From NCBI RefSeq assembly GCF_018035235.1, contig NZ_WPCV01000004.1, forward strand, positions 682,001 through 746,000: a stretch of 64,000 bases of DNA, given 5' to 3'. The notes under the pieces were generated by a model. That model was not told the origin of the DNA, searched no databases, and saw only the letters and a program-made list of their open reading frames with translations. The position numbers were made by a program, and so were the translations under genes. Shown here piece after piece: positions 1-9,119 of the stretch. Each line of letters starts with the position of its first letter. Within the stretch, counting starts at the first letter, position 1. This stretch comes from Citrobacter sp. On2M (lineage in GTDB: Bacteria > Pseudomonadota > Gammaproteobacteria > Enterobacterales > Enterobacteriaceae).

Positions 1-342
1 GTTAATACGGTCTCCCAGCGTGTCCATGGCGCCTTTAGCGGCTGAAAGTTTACGCTCCAGCACCATCAGGCTTAATGTATAGCGAGTAAGTTCCGCGTTC
101 AGTCCCTGACGACTGCTGGCGTTGAGCACGCCGAGCAGTGTTTCCAGGCCGAGACGAAGGTTGGCTTCGCTGCCGCCAAACACGCCCAGCGTAGAGCTGG
201 GATTCATGTCAATGACGCTGTTCAGTGAAACGTGTAATGCATCGGCATCACAATGCCCCTGGTGCGCCAGTTCTTGCACCAGGCGTGCCGACTGACAAAT
301 GCCTGCCAGGGCGAGGGTGATGTCATAATAATTCTTTGCCAC
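1..342 (-). CDS. hflD: HflD, lysogenization regulator homologue (C-terminal part outside the window)
   Basis: The frame opens with a GTG codon and reads [19 protein letters not shown] before running off the left edge, giving 114 of the roughly 213 residues usual for HflD. In E. coli this peripheral membrane protein binds the lambda CII activator and affects lysogenization. It sits 34 bp after the mnmA stop on the same strand, the usual mnmA-hflD order. The visible part is the largely helical N-terminal half. Identification rests on sequence recognition and synteny. Confidence 0.9.
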   Translation of the reverse strand, partial: MAKNYYDITLALAGICQSARLVQELAHQGHCDADALHVSLNSVIDMNPSSTLGVFGGSEANLRLGLETLLGVLNASSRQGLNAELTRYTLSLMVLERKLSAAKGAMDTLGDRIN

Positions 343-376
343 GTTCACTGCTTCCTTGTATCAAATGTGTAGGTAA

Positions 377-1483
377 TTATACCGACAGAGGCAATCGTTG
401 TTCGATAATGCCGCCGCCGAGGCACACTTCGCCATTGTAAAAGACTGCCGACTGACCCGGCGTTACCGCCGCGACGGGTTCATCGAAAATGACTTCAATA
501 CGCTCGGCATCCAGTGCCTTAACGGTGCACGGAATGTCGGTCTGACGATAACGGGTTTTCACCGTGCAGCGCATTGTGCCAGTGAACGGTTCGCGATCGA
601 CCCAATGTAACTGTTGCGCCACCAGGCCAACGGACATCAGGCGCGGGTGTTCATGACCCTGAGCAACAACCAGAATGTTGTTCTCAACGTCTTTATCCAC
701 CACATACCACGGATCTTCCGTGCCTTCTTTCGTCCCGCCAATGCCCAGACCTTTACGCTGACCCAGGGTGTGGTACATCAGCCCCTGATGCTGGCCAATC
801 TCTTCGCCATCAACGGTGATGATTTTACCGGGTTGAGCCGGCAGGTAGCGACCGAGAAATTCTCGGAACTTACGTTCGCCAATGAAGCAGATACCGGTGG
901 AGTCTTTTTTCTTGGCCGTAATCAGACCGAGATCTTCAGCAATTTTACGCACCTGCGGTTTTTCCAGTTCGCCCACCGGGAACAGGCTTTGCGCGATTTG
1001 CTCATGGCCGAGCGTGTAGAGGAAATAGCTCTGGTCTTTATTGCCATCGAGCCCACGCAGCAGACGGCTTTTACCGTCGACATCCGCGCGACGCACGTAG
1101 TGACCGGTGGCGATGTAATCGGCACCTAAATCTTCAGCGGCAAATTCGAGGAAGGCTTTAAACTTAATCTCTTTATTACACAGAATATCCGGGTTTGGCG
1201 TACGGCCCGCTTTGTACTCTTCAAGGAACAATTCAAAGACGTTGTCCCAATATTCTGCGGCAAAGTTGACGGTATGCAGCTCAATGCCGAGTTTGTCACA
1301 GACAGCCTGTGCATCTGCAAGATCGGCAGCCGCTGTGCAATATTCCTCGCCATCGTCCTCTTCCCAGTTCTTCATGAACAGGCCTTCTACCTGATAACCC
1401 TGTTGTTGCAACAGCCAGGCAGAAACGGAGGAATCGACACCGCCGGACATGCCGACGATCACTTTTTTTGGGCTTTCAGACAT
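377..1483 (-). CDS. mnmA: tRNA-specific 2-thiouridylase MnmA
   Basis: MnmA uses ATP and sulfur relayed through the Tus proteins to make 2-thiouridine at the wobble position (U34) of tRNA-Lys, -Glu and -Gln. The 368-residue protein has the PP-loop SGGVDSS at residues 13-19. Both catalytic cysteines are visible, one in the [10 protein letters not shown] segment (about residue 102) and one in GICFIGER (about 199). I chose the start that gives [11 protein letters not shown]; a longer frame adds 15 residues that the E. coli protein lacks. It is co-directional with downstream hflD and upstream nudJ and is probably co-transcribed with them. Length equals the E. coli protein. Confidence 0.97.
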   Translation of the reverse strand: MSESPKKVIVGMSGGVDSSVSAWLLQQQGYQVEGLFMKNWEEDDGEEYCTAAADLADAQAVCDKLGIELHTVNFAAEYWDNVFELFLEEYKAGRTPNPDILCNKEIKFKAFLEFAAEDLGADYIATGHYVRRADVDGKSRLLRGLDGNKDQSYFLYTLGHEQIAQSLFPVGELEKPQVRKIAEDLGLITAKKKDSTGICFIGERKFREFLGRYLPAQPGKIITVDGEEIGQHQGLMYHTLGQRKGLGIGGTKEGTEDPWYVVDKDVENNILVVAQGHEHPRLMSVGLVAQQLHWVDREPFTGTMRCTVKTRYRQTDIPCTVKALDAERIEVIFDEPVAAVTPGQSAVFYNGEVCLGGGIIEQRLPLSV

Positions 1484-1536
1484 AGGAATACTCACGACAT
1501 TGAACTTCAAGGCGGCATATTCTAGCACGCAGCCCC

Positions 1537-1998
1537 TTACTTGACACCCTCTGTAAACGGCCAGTTAAATTCACCGATCATCGCCAGCGGGTAGCGTTGT
1601 CCGCTCTGATAGCAGCGAATGCTCTCCGCAACTAACGGAGAGCGCAGGTTTGGCGCGCAGATAACCTCTTCTGCACTGACCCAGCGACAGCAGTCGATAT
1701 CGCTGTCATGAGGTTCAGTAGCGCACATATTGGCAAGCTCGATAGAAAACAGAAAACGCAAAAAGGGCGTTTTGTCCGGCGCAATCCATTGATGCATTCG
1801 AATGAAATGTTGTGGCTGCGCGTGGATACCTGTTTCTTCCCATAGCTCGCGAGCGGCGGCCTGCACTAACGTCTCATCCGCTTCCAGATGTCCGGCTGGT
1901 TGATTCCATAAGGCTTTGCCATTGATTGTTTCCTCAACGACTAAAAACTTATCTTCTGCATGCACGATGCAGGCGACCGTAACGTGCGGTTTGAACAT
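1537..1998 (-). CDS. nudJ: Nudix phosphatase NudJ (HMP-PP / nucleoside tri- and diphosphatase)
   Basis: This is a 153-residue Nudix hydrolase. The Nudix box runs from G36 to I58 (GHLEADET...RELWEETGI) with the metal-binding REL-EE-G residues intact. In E. coli NudJ hydrolyses nucleoside di- and triphosphates and the thiamine intermediate hydroxymethylpyrimidine pyrophosphate. It lies between rluE and mnmA on the same strand, with a 53-bp gap to mnmA and a 13-bp gap from rluE, so an rluE-nudJ-mnmA-hflD unit is likely. Length and order match E. coli. Confidence 0.95.
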   Translation of the reverse strand: MFKPHVTVACIVHAEDKFLVVEETINGKALWNQPAGHLEADETLVQAAARELWEETGIHAQPQHFIRMHQWIAPDKTPFLRFLFSIELANMCATEPHDSDIDCCRWVSAEEVICAPNLRSPLVAESIRCYQSGQRYPLAMIGEFNWPFTEGVK

Positions 1999-2011
1999 AC
2001 CTGTTCCTTAT

Positions 2012-2635
2012 TCAGTTAGTTGCATCTCGCCATTCACCATTGGCGAGATTATCCAGTGTGTAATCCCCCATGGCATAGCGAATGAGGCGCAGCGTCGGGA
2101 ATCCAACATGGGCTGTCATGCGGCGTACCTGACGGTTGCGGCCTTCATATAAGGTGACTTTCAGCCAGGTGGTAGGGATATTTTTCCGCTCCCTGATAGG
2201 CGGGTTTCTCGGCCACAGCCATGCAGGTTCTTCTGTTACTTCAATACCTGCGGGCAGCGTGGGACCGTCATTGAGCGTTACCCCGTTACGCAGCGCATTA
2301 AGCGCTTCTACCGTCGGCTCGCCTTCGACCTGGACGTAATAAATTTTCCCGGTACGCTTACCGGGCTGCGTTAACCGGGCCTGCAGCGCACCATCATTGG
2401 TCAGCACCAAAAGCCCTTCACTGTCCCGATCGAGTCGACCCGCAGCATAGATCCCCGACACGGGAATAAAATCTTTTAACGTTCTTCTGCCAGCCTCGTC
2501 AGTAAATTGCGGCAAAACATCGTAGGGTTTATTGAACAAAACCACGCGTTTTGGCTGGTTTTCTTTACGCTGTCTGGTGACTTGTCGTGAGCTGAATCGC
2601 TCAACCCGGTGATTTCTAAAAGAAGTTTTTTGCAT
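2012..2635 (-). CDS. rluE: 23S rRNA pseudouridine(2457) synthase RluE
   Basis: RluE isomerises U2457 of 23S rRNA. The 207-residue protein belongs to the RsuA family but lacks an S4 domain. The catalytic motif GRLDRDSEG carries the nucleophilic Asp at residue 69, and the conserved RNRQVRRM segment is near the C-terminus. It is about 10 residues shorter than the E. coli protein at the ends. It begins the leftward cluster rluE-nudJ-mnmA-hflD and is divergent from icd, sharing a 202-bp intergenic region. Confidence 0.96.
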   Translation of the reverse strand: MQKTSFRNHRVERFSSRQVTRQRKENQPKRVVLFNKPYDVLPQFTDEAGRRTLKDFIPVSGIYAAGRLDRDSEGLLVLTNDGALQARLTQPGKRTGKIYYVQVEGEPTVEALNALRNGVTLNDGPTLPAGIEVTEEPAWLWPRNPPIRERKNIPTTWLKVTLYEGRNRQVRRMTAHVGFPTLRLIRYAMGDYTLDNLANGEWRDATN

Positions 2636-2714
2636 GGTATTTTCAGATTATATCAATTGCCGCATTATAGCCTAAGAACGAGTGTCTTTCATGGCGGCGA
2701 ACATTAGGGTAGTA

Positions 2715-2742
2715 TTGACATGCTCATTACAAAACATTAACA
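2715..2742 (+). promoter_or_regulatory. Candidate sigma70 promoter for icd
   Basis: A consensus -35 hexamer TTGACA (2715-2720) is followed 16 bp later by TTAACA as a weak -10. This places a start point about 90 bp before the icd ATG. The E. coli icd gene also has a leader of this order. No ArcA or Cra operator was worked out. Confidence 0.4.
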
Positions 2743-2837
2743 AAAAATTGCTCTAACGCATTCGTGCAGCAGGACGCAAACGCACATGCAGCGCGATGAC
2801 AGACGAGCAGAACCAGAAGCGCTCGAAGGAGAGGTGA

Positions 2838-4088
2838 ATGGAAAGCAAAGTAGTTGTTCCGGCGGAAGGTAAGAAGATCACCCTGCAAAACGGCAAACTC
2901 AACGTTCCTGAAAATCCGATTATCCCGTTCATTGAAGGCGACGGTATCGGCGTTGATGTAACCCCACCGATGATCAAAGTTGTCGATGCTGCTGTCGAGA
3001 AAGCCTATAAAGGCGAGCGTAAAATCTCCTGGATGGAAATCTACACCGGCGAGAAATCCACCCAGGTTTATGGCCAGGACGTCTGGCTTCCTGCTGAAAC
3101 CCTTGATCTGATTCGTGAATATCGTGTTGCCATCAAAGGCCCACTGACTACTCCAGTTGGCGGCGGTATTCGCTCTCTGAACGTTGCCCTGCGTCAGGAA
3201 CTTGACCTGTATGTCTGCCTGCGTCCGGTGCGTTATTACCAGGGTACGCCTAGCCCGGTTAAACACCCAGAACTGACCGACATGGTCATCTTCCGTGAGA
3301 ACTCTGAAGATATCTACGCGGGTATCGAGTGGAAAGCGGACTCTGCCGACGCTGAGAAAGTGATTAAATTCCTGCGCGAAGAAATGGGCGTGAAGAAAAT
3401 CCGCTTCCCTGAGCATTGCGGTATCGGTATCAAACCATGCTCTGAAGAAGGAACTAAACGTCTGGTTCGTGCAGCAATCGAATATGCCATCGCTAACGAT
3501 CGTGATTCTGTTACTTTAGTACATAAAGGTAACATCATGAAGTTCACCGAAGGCGCGTTCAAAGACTGGGGTTATCAGTTGGCGCGTGAAGAATTCGGTG
3601 GTGAGCTGATTGACGGCGGTCCTTGGGTCAAAATCAAGAACCCGAAAACCGGCAAAGAGATCGTGGTTAAGGACGTTATTGCCGATGCGTTCCTGCAACA
3701 GATCCTGCTGCGTCCGGCTGAATATGACGTGATTGCCTGTATGAACCTGAACGGCGACTACATCTCCGATGCGCTGGCAGCACAGGTTGGTGGTATTGGT
3801 ATCGCTCCGGGCGCGAACATCGGTGACGAATGCGCGCTGTTCGAAGCAACTCACGGTACTGCACCGAAGTATGCCGGTCAGGATAAAGTGAACCCGGGTT
3901 CTATCATTCTGTCCGCTGAAATGATGCTGCGCCACATGGGTTGGACCGAAGCGGCTGACCTGATAGTTAAAGGTATGGAAGGCGCGATTAACGCCAAGAC
4001 CGTAACCTATGACTTCGAACGTCTGATGGACGGTGCTAAGCTGCTGAAATGTTCAGAGTTTGGCGACGCGATCATCGAAAACATGTAA
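2838..4088 (+). CDS. icd: NADP-dependent isocitrate dehydrogenase
   Basis: This TCA-cycle enzyme oxidatively decarboxylates isocitrate to 2-oxoglutarate with NADP. The 416-residue protein is nearly identical to E. coli Icd. It includes the active-site loop [13 protein letters not shown], whose Ser113 is phosphorylated by AceK at the glyoxylate branch point, and the metal-binding aspartates in the AEYDVI-N-NGDYISD region. The ATG is preceded by GGAGAGGTG. The 3' end of icd is a known attachment site for phage 21 and e14; here the gene is intact and is followed by a decayed integrase end. Confidence 0.99.
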   Translation: MESKVVVPAEGKKITLQNGKLNVPENPIIPFIEGDGIGVDVTPPMIKVVDAAVEKAYKGERKISWMEIYTGEKSTQVYGQDVWLPAETLDLIREYRVAIKGPLTTPVGGGIRSLNVALRQELDLYVCLRPVRYYQGTPSPVKHPELTDMVIFRENSEDIYAGIEWKADSADAEKVIKFLREEMGVKKIRFPEHCGIGIKPCSEEGTKRLVRAAIEYAIANDRDSVTLVHKGNIMKFTEGAFKDWGYQLAREEFGGELIDGGPWVKIKNPKTGKEIVVKDVIADAFLQQILLRPAEYDVIACMNLNGDYISDALAAQVGGIGIAPGANIGDECALFEATHGTAPKYAGQDKVNPGSIILSAEMMLRHMGWTEAADLIVKGMEGAINAKTVTYDFERLMDGAKLLKCSEFGDAIIENM

Positions 4089-4110
4089 TCCACATTATGG
4101 GTTGTATGAT

Positions 4111-4138
4111 AACGGGAGCCAGGTGGTTCCCGTTTTTT
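4111..4138 (+). terminator. Rho-independent terminator of icd
   Basis: An inverted repeat (AACGGGAGCC / GGTTCCCGTT, one mismatch) with a 4-nt loop is followed by TTTTTT, 22 bp after the icd stop. Confidence 0.85.
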
Positions 4139-4200
4139 ATGCCTGCAACATTGTTTCCCCAAAACTCTCTCCAAAACGTTTTCCCAAAAACCAGGCATGC

Positions 4201-4395
4201 TCACCTCTTTTTTACTTCGACAACTATCCAATCCTTACCTCTGTCGTCGTTATATTTGTCTGTCATTTTTCTTGATTTATGTCCCAATAATTTCTGTGTA
4301 TCAATTCTTTGTTCCCTATTAATTCTTACTGAAAGCGATCGTTGCTCATGAAAGGTTGGGGCGGTTCCTGCTTCCCATTCAATGCCGTATTTGCC
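4201..4395 (-). pseudogene. C-terminal remnant of a lambda-type phage integrase
   Basis: Reading leftward without an upstream start, this frame gives 64 codons ending in TGA. It contains TFHEQRSLSVRI, then TQKLLGHKSRKMTDKYNDDRG. These are the hallmark boxes of lambda-type tyrosine recombinases: the HxxR box (normally HELRSLS), the LLGHK histidine, and the DKY tyrosine nucleophile. The N-terminal and core parts are missing. The fragment lies just after icd and points toward it, the arrangement of the int gene of phage 21-like prophages integrated in icd. I infer the scar of an excised or eroded prophage. Confidence 0.85.
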
Positions 4396-4397
4396 TC

Positions 4398-4616
4398 TGA
4401 AGTGGTCAACTTAAACTGGCTACAGCTTTAGGTTTTTTCCAGTATCAGTTTTTGGGATAACCCACTGATTCCGTTGCGAACTGCCGTTTATTGCACAACT
4501 GCTTTACCCATCGGTCATGGTAGAAAGACCCACATCCATACCACTGCCCGCAGCTGCAACGGTGTCGTTCTGATTAAGAACCAATTGAGCGGGTTCGCGT
4601 CGAGATAGAGACTCGA
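4398..4616. other. Degenerate sequence, possible insertion-sequence end
   Basis: Coding sense of the integrase remnant is lost at about 4398. From there the sequence begins TGAAGTGGTCAACTTAAACT, which resembles the terminal repeat type of some IS3-family elements (from memory, not checked). No transposase frame survives up to the diguanylate cyclase stop. Together with 4089-4200 this makes a 528-bp gap holding only the icd terminator and mobile-DNA debris. Confidence 0.35.
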
Positions 4617-6095
4617 TTAGCCCTGATGGTCTGCTAAATTGACTACTTTTACCTTATTTCGCCCAGACCTTTTAGCATCATAGAGTTTGGAGTCTGCCAC
4701 TTTCAATAAATCATCAAAGGTAACAAGCTTCCCTTCTCTGGGATGGTAGGTTACTGCACCAATACTGATTGTGACCGGTCTTCTGAGCGAGCTCAGTTTC
4801 TCAATGCTTTTCCTTAATCTTTCGCAAGCCAAAAAACAGCCTTTTTCATCCGTTTCAGGGAAAAGCATGATAAATTCCTCACCACCAAATCGTGCGACTT
4901 TATCTTGGCTTCGCAGGGTATGGCTAAGTTCTTTGGCGATATTCTTAAGTGCATAGTCACCTTCCTGGTGGCCATAGGAATCATTATATGATTTAAAAAA
5001 ATCGATATCGGCAATGGCAAGTGACACAGGTACGGGATGTCGCGCCATTCTGGTCATTTCATTCTCAAACCAGAGCATAAACTTTCGGCGATTTGCAATC
5101 TCCGTCAGACTGTCCTCAGTGGCCATTCGCTCCAGCATAGTATTGATTTTGTGTAACTCCTCCTTTTGCTTTTTGAGCTCAATTTCCATCTTTTTACGCT
5201 CATTAATACTTTGTATTTGAGCAATATAATATTTGACTTCACCATTATCTTCGCGTACCAAAGAAACACTCAGAAGTATCCAGATATAATTCCCGGTCGC
5301 TGTCAGATATCTCTTTTCTAGTTGGTAGAATGGAATTTCTCCTCGAGAAAGTGCATCTAATTGTTTTAAATCAGTGCTTAAATCATCGGGGTGGGTTATA
5401 TTTTGAAAGTTAATGGAAAGCAGATGTTCTTCAGTATATCCCAGCATACGGGTCAGTGAATTGTTAACTTTTTTCCATTGGCCAGAAGAAGCGACAAGAG
5501 CCATCCCGATAGTTGAGTTCTTAAAAATAGCTTCGAGTATGTCATTGTTTTTTTGTAGTGCTGAAATAACAATTTCATTTTCACTGATTAATAAATTTAT
5601 CTCGATTAACGAACCAATACCCTCGGCCATTAAACTAATAAATTCATAGTCATCCTCAGAGAATTCTATGGTTCTTATCTGAGTGGAGGAGAAATTGATT
5701 GTGCCCCATAATTTTTCTCTCACCCATATTGGCGCTGAGATATAACTTTCCAGCCTCATACCAATGTAGACTGGATGGGAATTAAAGTCAGGATGTGTTC
5801 CTGCATGTTCAACGCTTATTATTCTTTTTTCTCTGACCACTTGCTGACAATAAGTGTTTTTCAGATCAAAAACCATACCAGCTGAAATGTCTCCTCTTGT
5901 TGGAGAAACCGCAAGTAGAGAGTAACGCTCACCCTCTATCTGACTAATAATACCAAGAGACAGGTCAAAGGCTTTCAATCCTTCATTCAGAATGGCCAGG
6001 TATTTATCTTCAGGGGAAGCATGTCTCCTGGCCAACGCCTCATAAAGAAAGTGAATTCGGTTGATATTAATGTTGTTTTCTTTCATTTTTAACAT
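4617..6095 (-). CDS. Diguanylate cyclase with GAF and PAS sensor domains
   Basis: Predicted to make cyclic di-GMP from two GTP. The order is a GAF-like domain (about residues 20-175), a PAS domain with the PAC extension (about 185-310, including GYTEEHLLS and YYIAQIQSINERKK), a short coiled coil, and a GGDEF domain (about 325-485) with active-site GGEEF. The 492-residue protein has no signal peptide or membrane segment, so it is a cytosolic sensor. Base composition is visibly A+T-richer than icd, and it sits beside prophage debris, so it is probably acquired. It is not one of the named E. coli Dgc proteins that I recognise. The next in-frame ATG is 3 codons in. Confidence 0.85.
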   Translation of the reverse strand: MLKMKENNININRIHFLYEALARRHASPEDKYLAILNEGLKAFDLSLGIISQIEGERYSLLAVSPTRGDISAGMVFDLKNTYCQQVVREKRIISVEHAGTHPDFNSHPVYIGMRLESYISAPIWVREKLWGTINFSSTQIRTIEFSEDDYEFISLMAEGIGSLIEINLLISENEIVISALQKNNDILEAIFKNSTIGMALVASSGQWKKVNNSLTRMLGYTEEHLLSINFQNITHPDDLSTDLKQLDALSRGEIPFYQLEKRYLTATGNYIWILLSVSLVREDNGEVKYYIAQIQSINERKKMEIELKKQKEELHKINTMLERMATEDSLTEIANRRKFMLWFENEMTRMARHPVPVSLAIADIDFFKSYNDSYGHQEGDYALKNIAKELSHTLRSQDKVARFGGEEFIMLFPETDEKGCFLACERLRKSIEKLSSLRRPVTISIGAVTYHPREGKLVTFDDLLKVADSKLYDAKRSGRNKVKVVNLADHQG

Positions 6096-6350
6096 CGCAT
6101 TATCTTTTCGTCTTTTTACGCATCAAGATGGTTGCTATTCGGCCTTGATTAGTTTGTCACATTGTACCGTAGCAACAGCAGTCGGTATTCGAATAACTAT
6201 CTTGCTCATTGCCCCTTGCTGCTTAAAAATTTATCAAAAAATCGAATGGTGATACTCTTTTTATAACAGGTATCTACGATCTTGACTAAGATTTTAGAAG
6301 GGTAGCTATTCGCTGCTTCTCATCTGGGCTTATCATCGTGAGGTCGCACT

Positions 6351-6812
6351 ATGTGTACAAAAAGGGTAGTTATTTGCCTGTCATTAGTTTCTATGCTGTT
6401 CACATCCACTACCTGGGCTATCAATAAAGATTATCGGCATAAACTTGAGCAGTCTGGTTGTACTCAGGTCTCTGAGGCGCAAGGTTGTGATATCAACAAA
6501 TCTAAAGCTGAAAATGCAAAAGCTGGTTTTGTTAATGAGAGCAGCGATACCACAGCATCAGCAACCAGTCCTTATGCAGGTAAGTGGTTAGCTTTGAGTG
6601 ATAGCGGTGATACGGTTGCGAACATCAGTATTGATAAAAATGATAAAGTCATCGTCAATGGAAAGAGCGTACATGCCACAAAAACAGATGGTGGGCTGCA
6701 GTTCAAGCAGGGGATGGTGATTTATACCCTCCAGGGAGACCGTCGCGTGAAAGGCGAGGATGTCTGGCGGGATACGGATGCCGGAACGCAGGGGAAAATC
6801 TTCAAAAAGTAA
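6351..6812 (+). CDS. Putative secreted (periplasmic) protein, unrecognised
   Basis: The 153-residue protein has a clear signal peptide, with cleavage likely after TSTTWA (residue 23). The mature part starts with a cysteine-bearing helix-like stretch (SGCTQVSEAQGCDIN, two Cys), then a Ser/Thr-rich linker. It ends in a compact Gly/Lys-rich segment that could be a small beta domain. GAGG lies 7 bases before the ATG. It stands alone between the divergent diguanylate cyclase and the MerR-type regulator, in A+T-rich DNA. I do not recognise the family; a stress- or host-related envelope role is only a guess. Confidence 0.7.
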   Translation: MCTKRVVICLSLVSMLFTSTTWAINKDYRHKLEQSGCTQVSEAQGCDINKSKAENAKAGFVNESSDTTASATSPYAGKWLALSDSGDTVANISIDKNDKVIVNGKSVHATKTDGGLQFKQGMVIYTLQGDRRVKGEDVWRDTDAGTQGKIFKK

Positions 6813-7037
6813 GAATATTTTAGGAACAACAGCTACCAGGAAGCCGTAAAGTTAATAGCCTAATATATCAATTAGTTAGAATTGAAAAATTGCGCGCTAC
6901 TCTCAGGTTATTTTGTTTACGTCTTCCTGAAGGCGGTTGTATGGTATTTAGCAATTGTAAGGCAAGTAGTTTTCGTTTATCTAATCCAACGTAGTTCGTA
7001 GTATATTGAGCGTATTCTTTGTTATCAGGTGTTCTGT

Positions 7038-7766
7038 ATGTCCTATTCCATCGGTGAATTTGCGCGGCTTTGTGGAATAACCGCCACAACGCTGCGTGCC
7101 TGGCAACGTCGTTATGGACTTCTCAAACCACAGCGTACGGATGGTGGGCACCGGTTGTATAGCGATGACGATATCCGGCAGGCGCTTAAAATTCTCGATT
7201 GGGTGAAAAAAGGCGTACCAATTAGTCAGGTAAAACCGTTGCTGGCCCGCCCTGGCGCCCGGCGAACGAATAACTGGCTCGCCCTGCAAGAGAGTATGCT
7301 GCAGCGCCTGAATGAAGGGAAAATTGAATCCCTGCGCCAGCTTATTTATGATGCGGGCCGCGAGTATCCTCGTCCTGAATTGGTGAGTGAGGTGTTGCGA
7401 CCCCTGCGAAGTCAGGTCTCGGCCAACGTGCCGGCTATCATGACACTGCGTGAAATCCTTGATGGTATTATCATTTCTTACACCTCATTTTGTCTGGAAG
7501 GGGATAAGCGTGCGCCGGGCGATAACTACCTGATTACCGGCTGGCATCTTACCGACCCCTGCGAAATCTGGCTTGAAGCGCTTTGTCGTACCGGACAGGG
7601 ACTGCGCATTGATGTGCTTCCCGTGCCGCCCGCGACGCTTGCGCCTGAGATTTTTCCCGAGCGAAAATGGCTGCTGGTTACGTCTGGTAAGCTCACTGCG
7701 GCGCGTAAAAAACAGATAGAGCTCTGGCAGCAACAGGTCAACTCCCTCGAAGTGATCCCGCTTTAA
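7038..7766 (+). CDS. MerR-family regulator of the MlrA/BluR type
   Basis: The 242-residue protein has the size and layout of E. coli MlrA and BluR (243 each). An N-terminal MerR winged helix contains TLRAWQRRYGLLKPQR (18-33) and GGHRLY (36-41). The C-terminal domain of about 160 residues has the spaced signature ILDGIIISYTSFCLE and IWLEAL. I see no cobalamin-binding DxHxxG motif, unlike LitR/CarH. The start is ATG with CAGGTG 8 bases upstream. It lies directly before the lipid operon and most likely controls it. BluR answers to the blue-light protein BluF in E. coli; no such partner is visible here. Confidence 0.88.
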   Translation: MSYSIGEFARLCGITATTLRAWQRRYGLLKPQRTDGGHRLYSDDDIRQALKILDWVKKGVPISQVKPLLARPGARRTNNWLALQESMLQRLNEGKIESLRQLIYDAGREYPRPELVSEVLRPLRSQVSANVPAIMTLREILDGIIISYTSFCLEGDKRAPGDNYLITGWHLTDPCEIWLEALCRTGQGLRIDVLPVPPATLAPEIFPERKWLLVTSGKLTAARKKQIELWQQQVNSLEVIPL

Positions 7767-7889
7767 TCCTCTGTCACGACCTTTCCTGTGTGTCGATCAG
7801 CCACTGCTTTAGTAGCTTCTGAATGATTTATCTAAAAATAATTATTTCTAATTTATTGAATTAAATAGATTTATAAATATTTTTTAGCA

Positions 7890-7925
7890 AAAACTTGGAC
7901 AAATTTAAGTGTTTGTGTAAGTTTT
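7890..7925 (+). promoter_or_regulatory. MlrA-box-like operator overlapping the lipid operon promoter
   Basis: An inverted repeat of 14-bp arms (7890-7903 and 7912-7925, 12 of 14 matching) reads AAAACTTGGACA-N12-TGTGTAAGTTTT. The E. coli MlrA box, as I recall it, is AAAATTGTACA-N12-TGTACAATTTT, so the outline and 12-bp spacing agree. The left arm contains TTGGAC as a -35, and TAAGTT lies 18 bp downstream as a weak -10. Such overlap is typical of MerR-family control. The 7767-7889 stretch before it is A+T-rich with nothing else seen. Confidence 0.6.
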
Positions 7926-7968
7926 AATTATGCCACTACGTCATGTGGTTCACTTAAGGGTAAGAGCT

Positions 7969-8403
7969 ATGCGCGCACAGCCATCCGTTATCGACAGGTT
8001 TGTGGATTACTACGCCAGTTTGGATCGCCAGCCTGTCCCCGCGCTTGCCGGGTTGTACGACGTGCATGCGGTACTTGTCGATCCGTTCGGGGAACATAAC
8101 GGGCTGTTTGCCATCCAGCGCTATTTCTCGCACCTCCTGGCGAATGTAAACGCCTGCCGTTTTGCTATAGATCCGCCGCTTTGTGAGAGCGGGCGGTTTG
8201 CCGTGACCTGGACCATGTACTGGTCGCATCCGCGGATTTCTGGTGGAGAAATACGATCTTTGCCGGGATGTTCAATGGTAGAGACGCATGGTGAGAAGAT
8301 TTTTCGCCAGCGTGATTATTACGATGCCGGTGAGATGCTCTATGAGCATCTGCCACTGTTGGGCTGGGCCGTTCGCGGTGTGAAAAGGAGGGTGCGCGCA
8401 TGA
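7969..8403 (+). CDS. NTF2/SnoaL-like protein, first gene of the lipid operon
   Basis: The 144-residue protein has the cone-fold pattern of the SnoaL/NTF2-like superfamily: an N-terminal helix (VIDRFVDYYASLD), then VDPFGEHNGLFAIQRYFSHLL, then beta strands. A longer frame begins at 7930, but the ATG at 7969 has AAGGG upstream and lies beyond the operator and promoter, so I prefer it. Homologous clusters in other proteobacteria also carry a SnoaL-like gene with the SDR, amine oxidase, DUF1365 and CFA genes. Its own function is unknown. Its stop overlaps the next start (ATGA). Confidence 0.75.
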   Translation: MRAQPSVIDRFVDYYASLDRQPVPALAGLYDVHAVLVDPFGEHNGLFAIQRYFSHLLANVNACRFAIDPPLCESGRFAVTWTMYWSHPRISGGEIRSLPGCSMVETHGEKIFRQRDYYDAGEMLYEHLPLLGWAVRGVKRRVRA

Positions 8404-9119
8404 TGACTGTCCTCATTACTGGCGCAAGCTCCGGGATTGGGGCCGGGCTGGCAAAGTCATGGGCCGATGACGGCTGTCACGTGATTGCCTGTGGTCGCAA
8501 CCCTGAACGGCTGGAACAATTGCGCCAATCCCATGCCAACATTACAGTACGCCTGTTCGATATGACAGACAGGGACGCCTGTCGCCAGGCGCTGGCGGAC
8601 TGCAAACCCGAACTGGTTATTCTCTGCGCCGGAACCTGCGAATATCTCGACCACGGCTGGATAGATGCCGAGAAGGTTGAACGGGTGATGGCGACGAATT
8701 ATCTGGGCCCCATCAACTGCCTGGAAGCGCTTCAGACGCAGTTAACCTCCGGTAGCCGCGTGGTGCTGGTCAGTTCGATGGCGCACTGGATGCCGTTTCC
8801 TCGGGCTGAAGCCTATGGCGCGTCTAAAGCGGCGCTAACCTGGTTTGCTAACAGTTTGCGTCTGGACTGGGAACCGAAAGGTGTCGCCTTGACTGTCGTT
8901 TCGCCAGGATTTGTCGATACCCCGCTTACCCGTAAAAACGATTTTCCTATGCCCGGTCAGGTAAGTGTAGAGCAGGCGGTGAAGGCGATTCGCCGTGGCC
9001 TGGTGAAAGGAAAAAATCATATTGCCTTCCCGACAGGCTTTGGCGTGCTGCTGCGTCTGTTGGCCGGGCTGCCTGAGTGTTTCCAGCGCATGTTGCTGCG
9101 CAGGATGGTACGTTCATGA
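8400..9119 (+). CDS. Short-chain dehydrogenase/reductase
   Basis: A 239-residue classical SDR. The cofactor motif TGASSGIG is at 7-14, the catalytic serine is in VSSMAH (125-126), and YGASK places Tyr139 and Lys143. SPGFVDTPL follows. The usual NNAG motif is replaced by LCAGTC. The substrate is not evident; the context suggests oxidation or reduction of a modified acyl chain. ATG codons at 8400 and 8403 are both possible. It overlaps both neighbours by 4 bp, indicating translational coupling. Confidence 0.88.
   Translation: MMTVLITGASSGIGAGLAKSWADDGCHVIACGRNPERLEQLRQSHANITVRLFDMTDRDACRQALADCKPELVILCAGTCEYLDHGWIDAEKVERVMATNYLGPINCLEALQTQLTSGSRVVLVSSMAHWMPFPRAEAYGASKAALTWFANSLRLDWEPKGVALTVVSPGFVDTPLTRKNDFPMPGQVSVEQAVKAIRRGLVKGKNHIAFPTGFGVLLRLLAGLPECFQRMLLRRMVRS

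Noticed and set aside
614..1129. 171-codon open frame opposite mnmA
   Set aside because: It is entirely antisense to a well-supported gene, and the translation has no domain features.
2727..3416. Long leftward frame covering the icd 5' half
   Set aside because: Antisense to icd, a strongly conserved gene; no start signal and no recognisable family.
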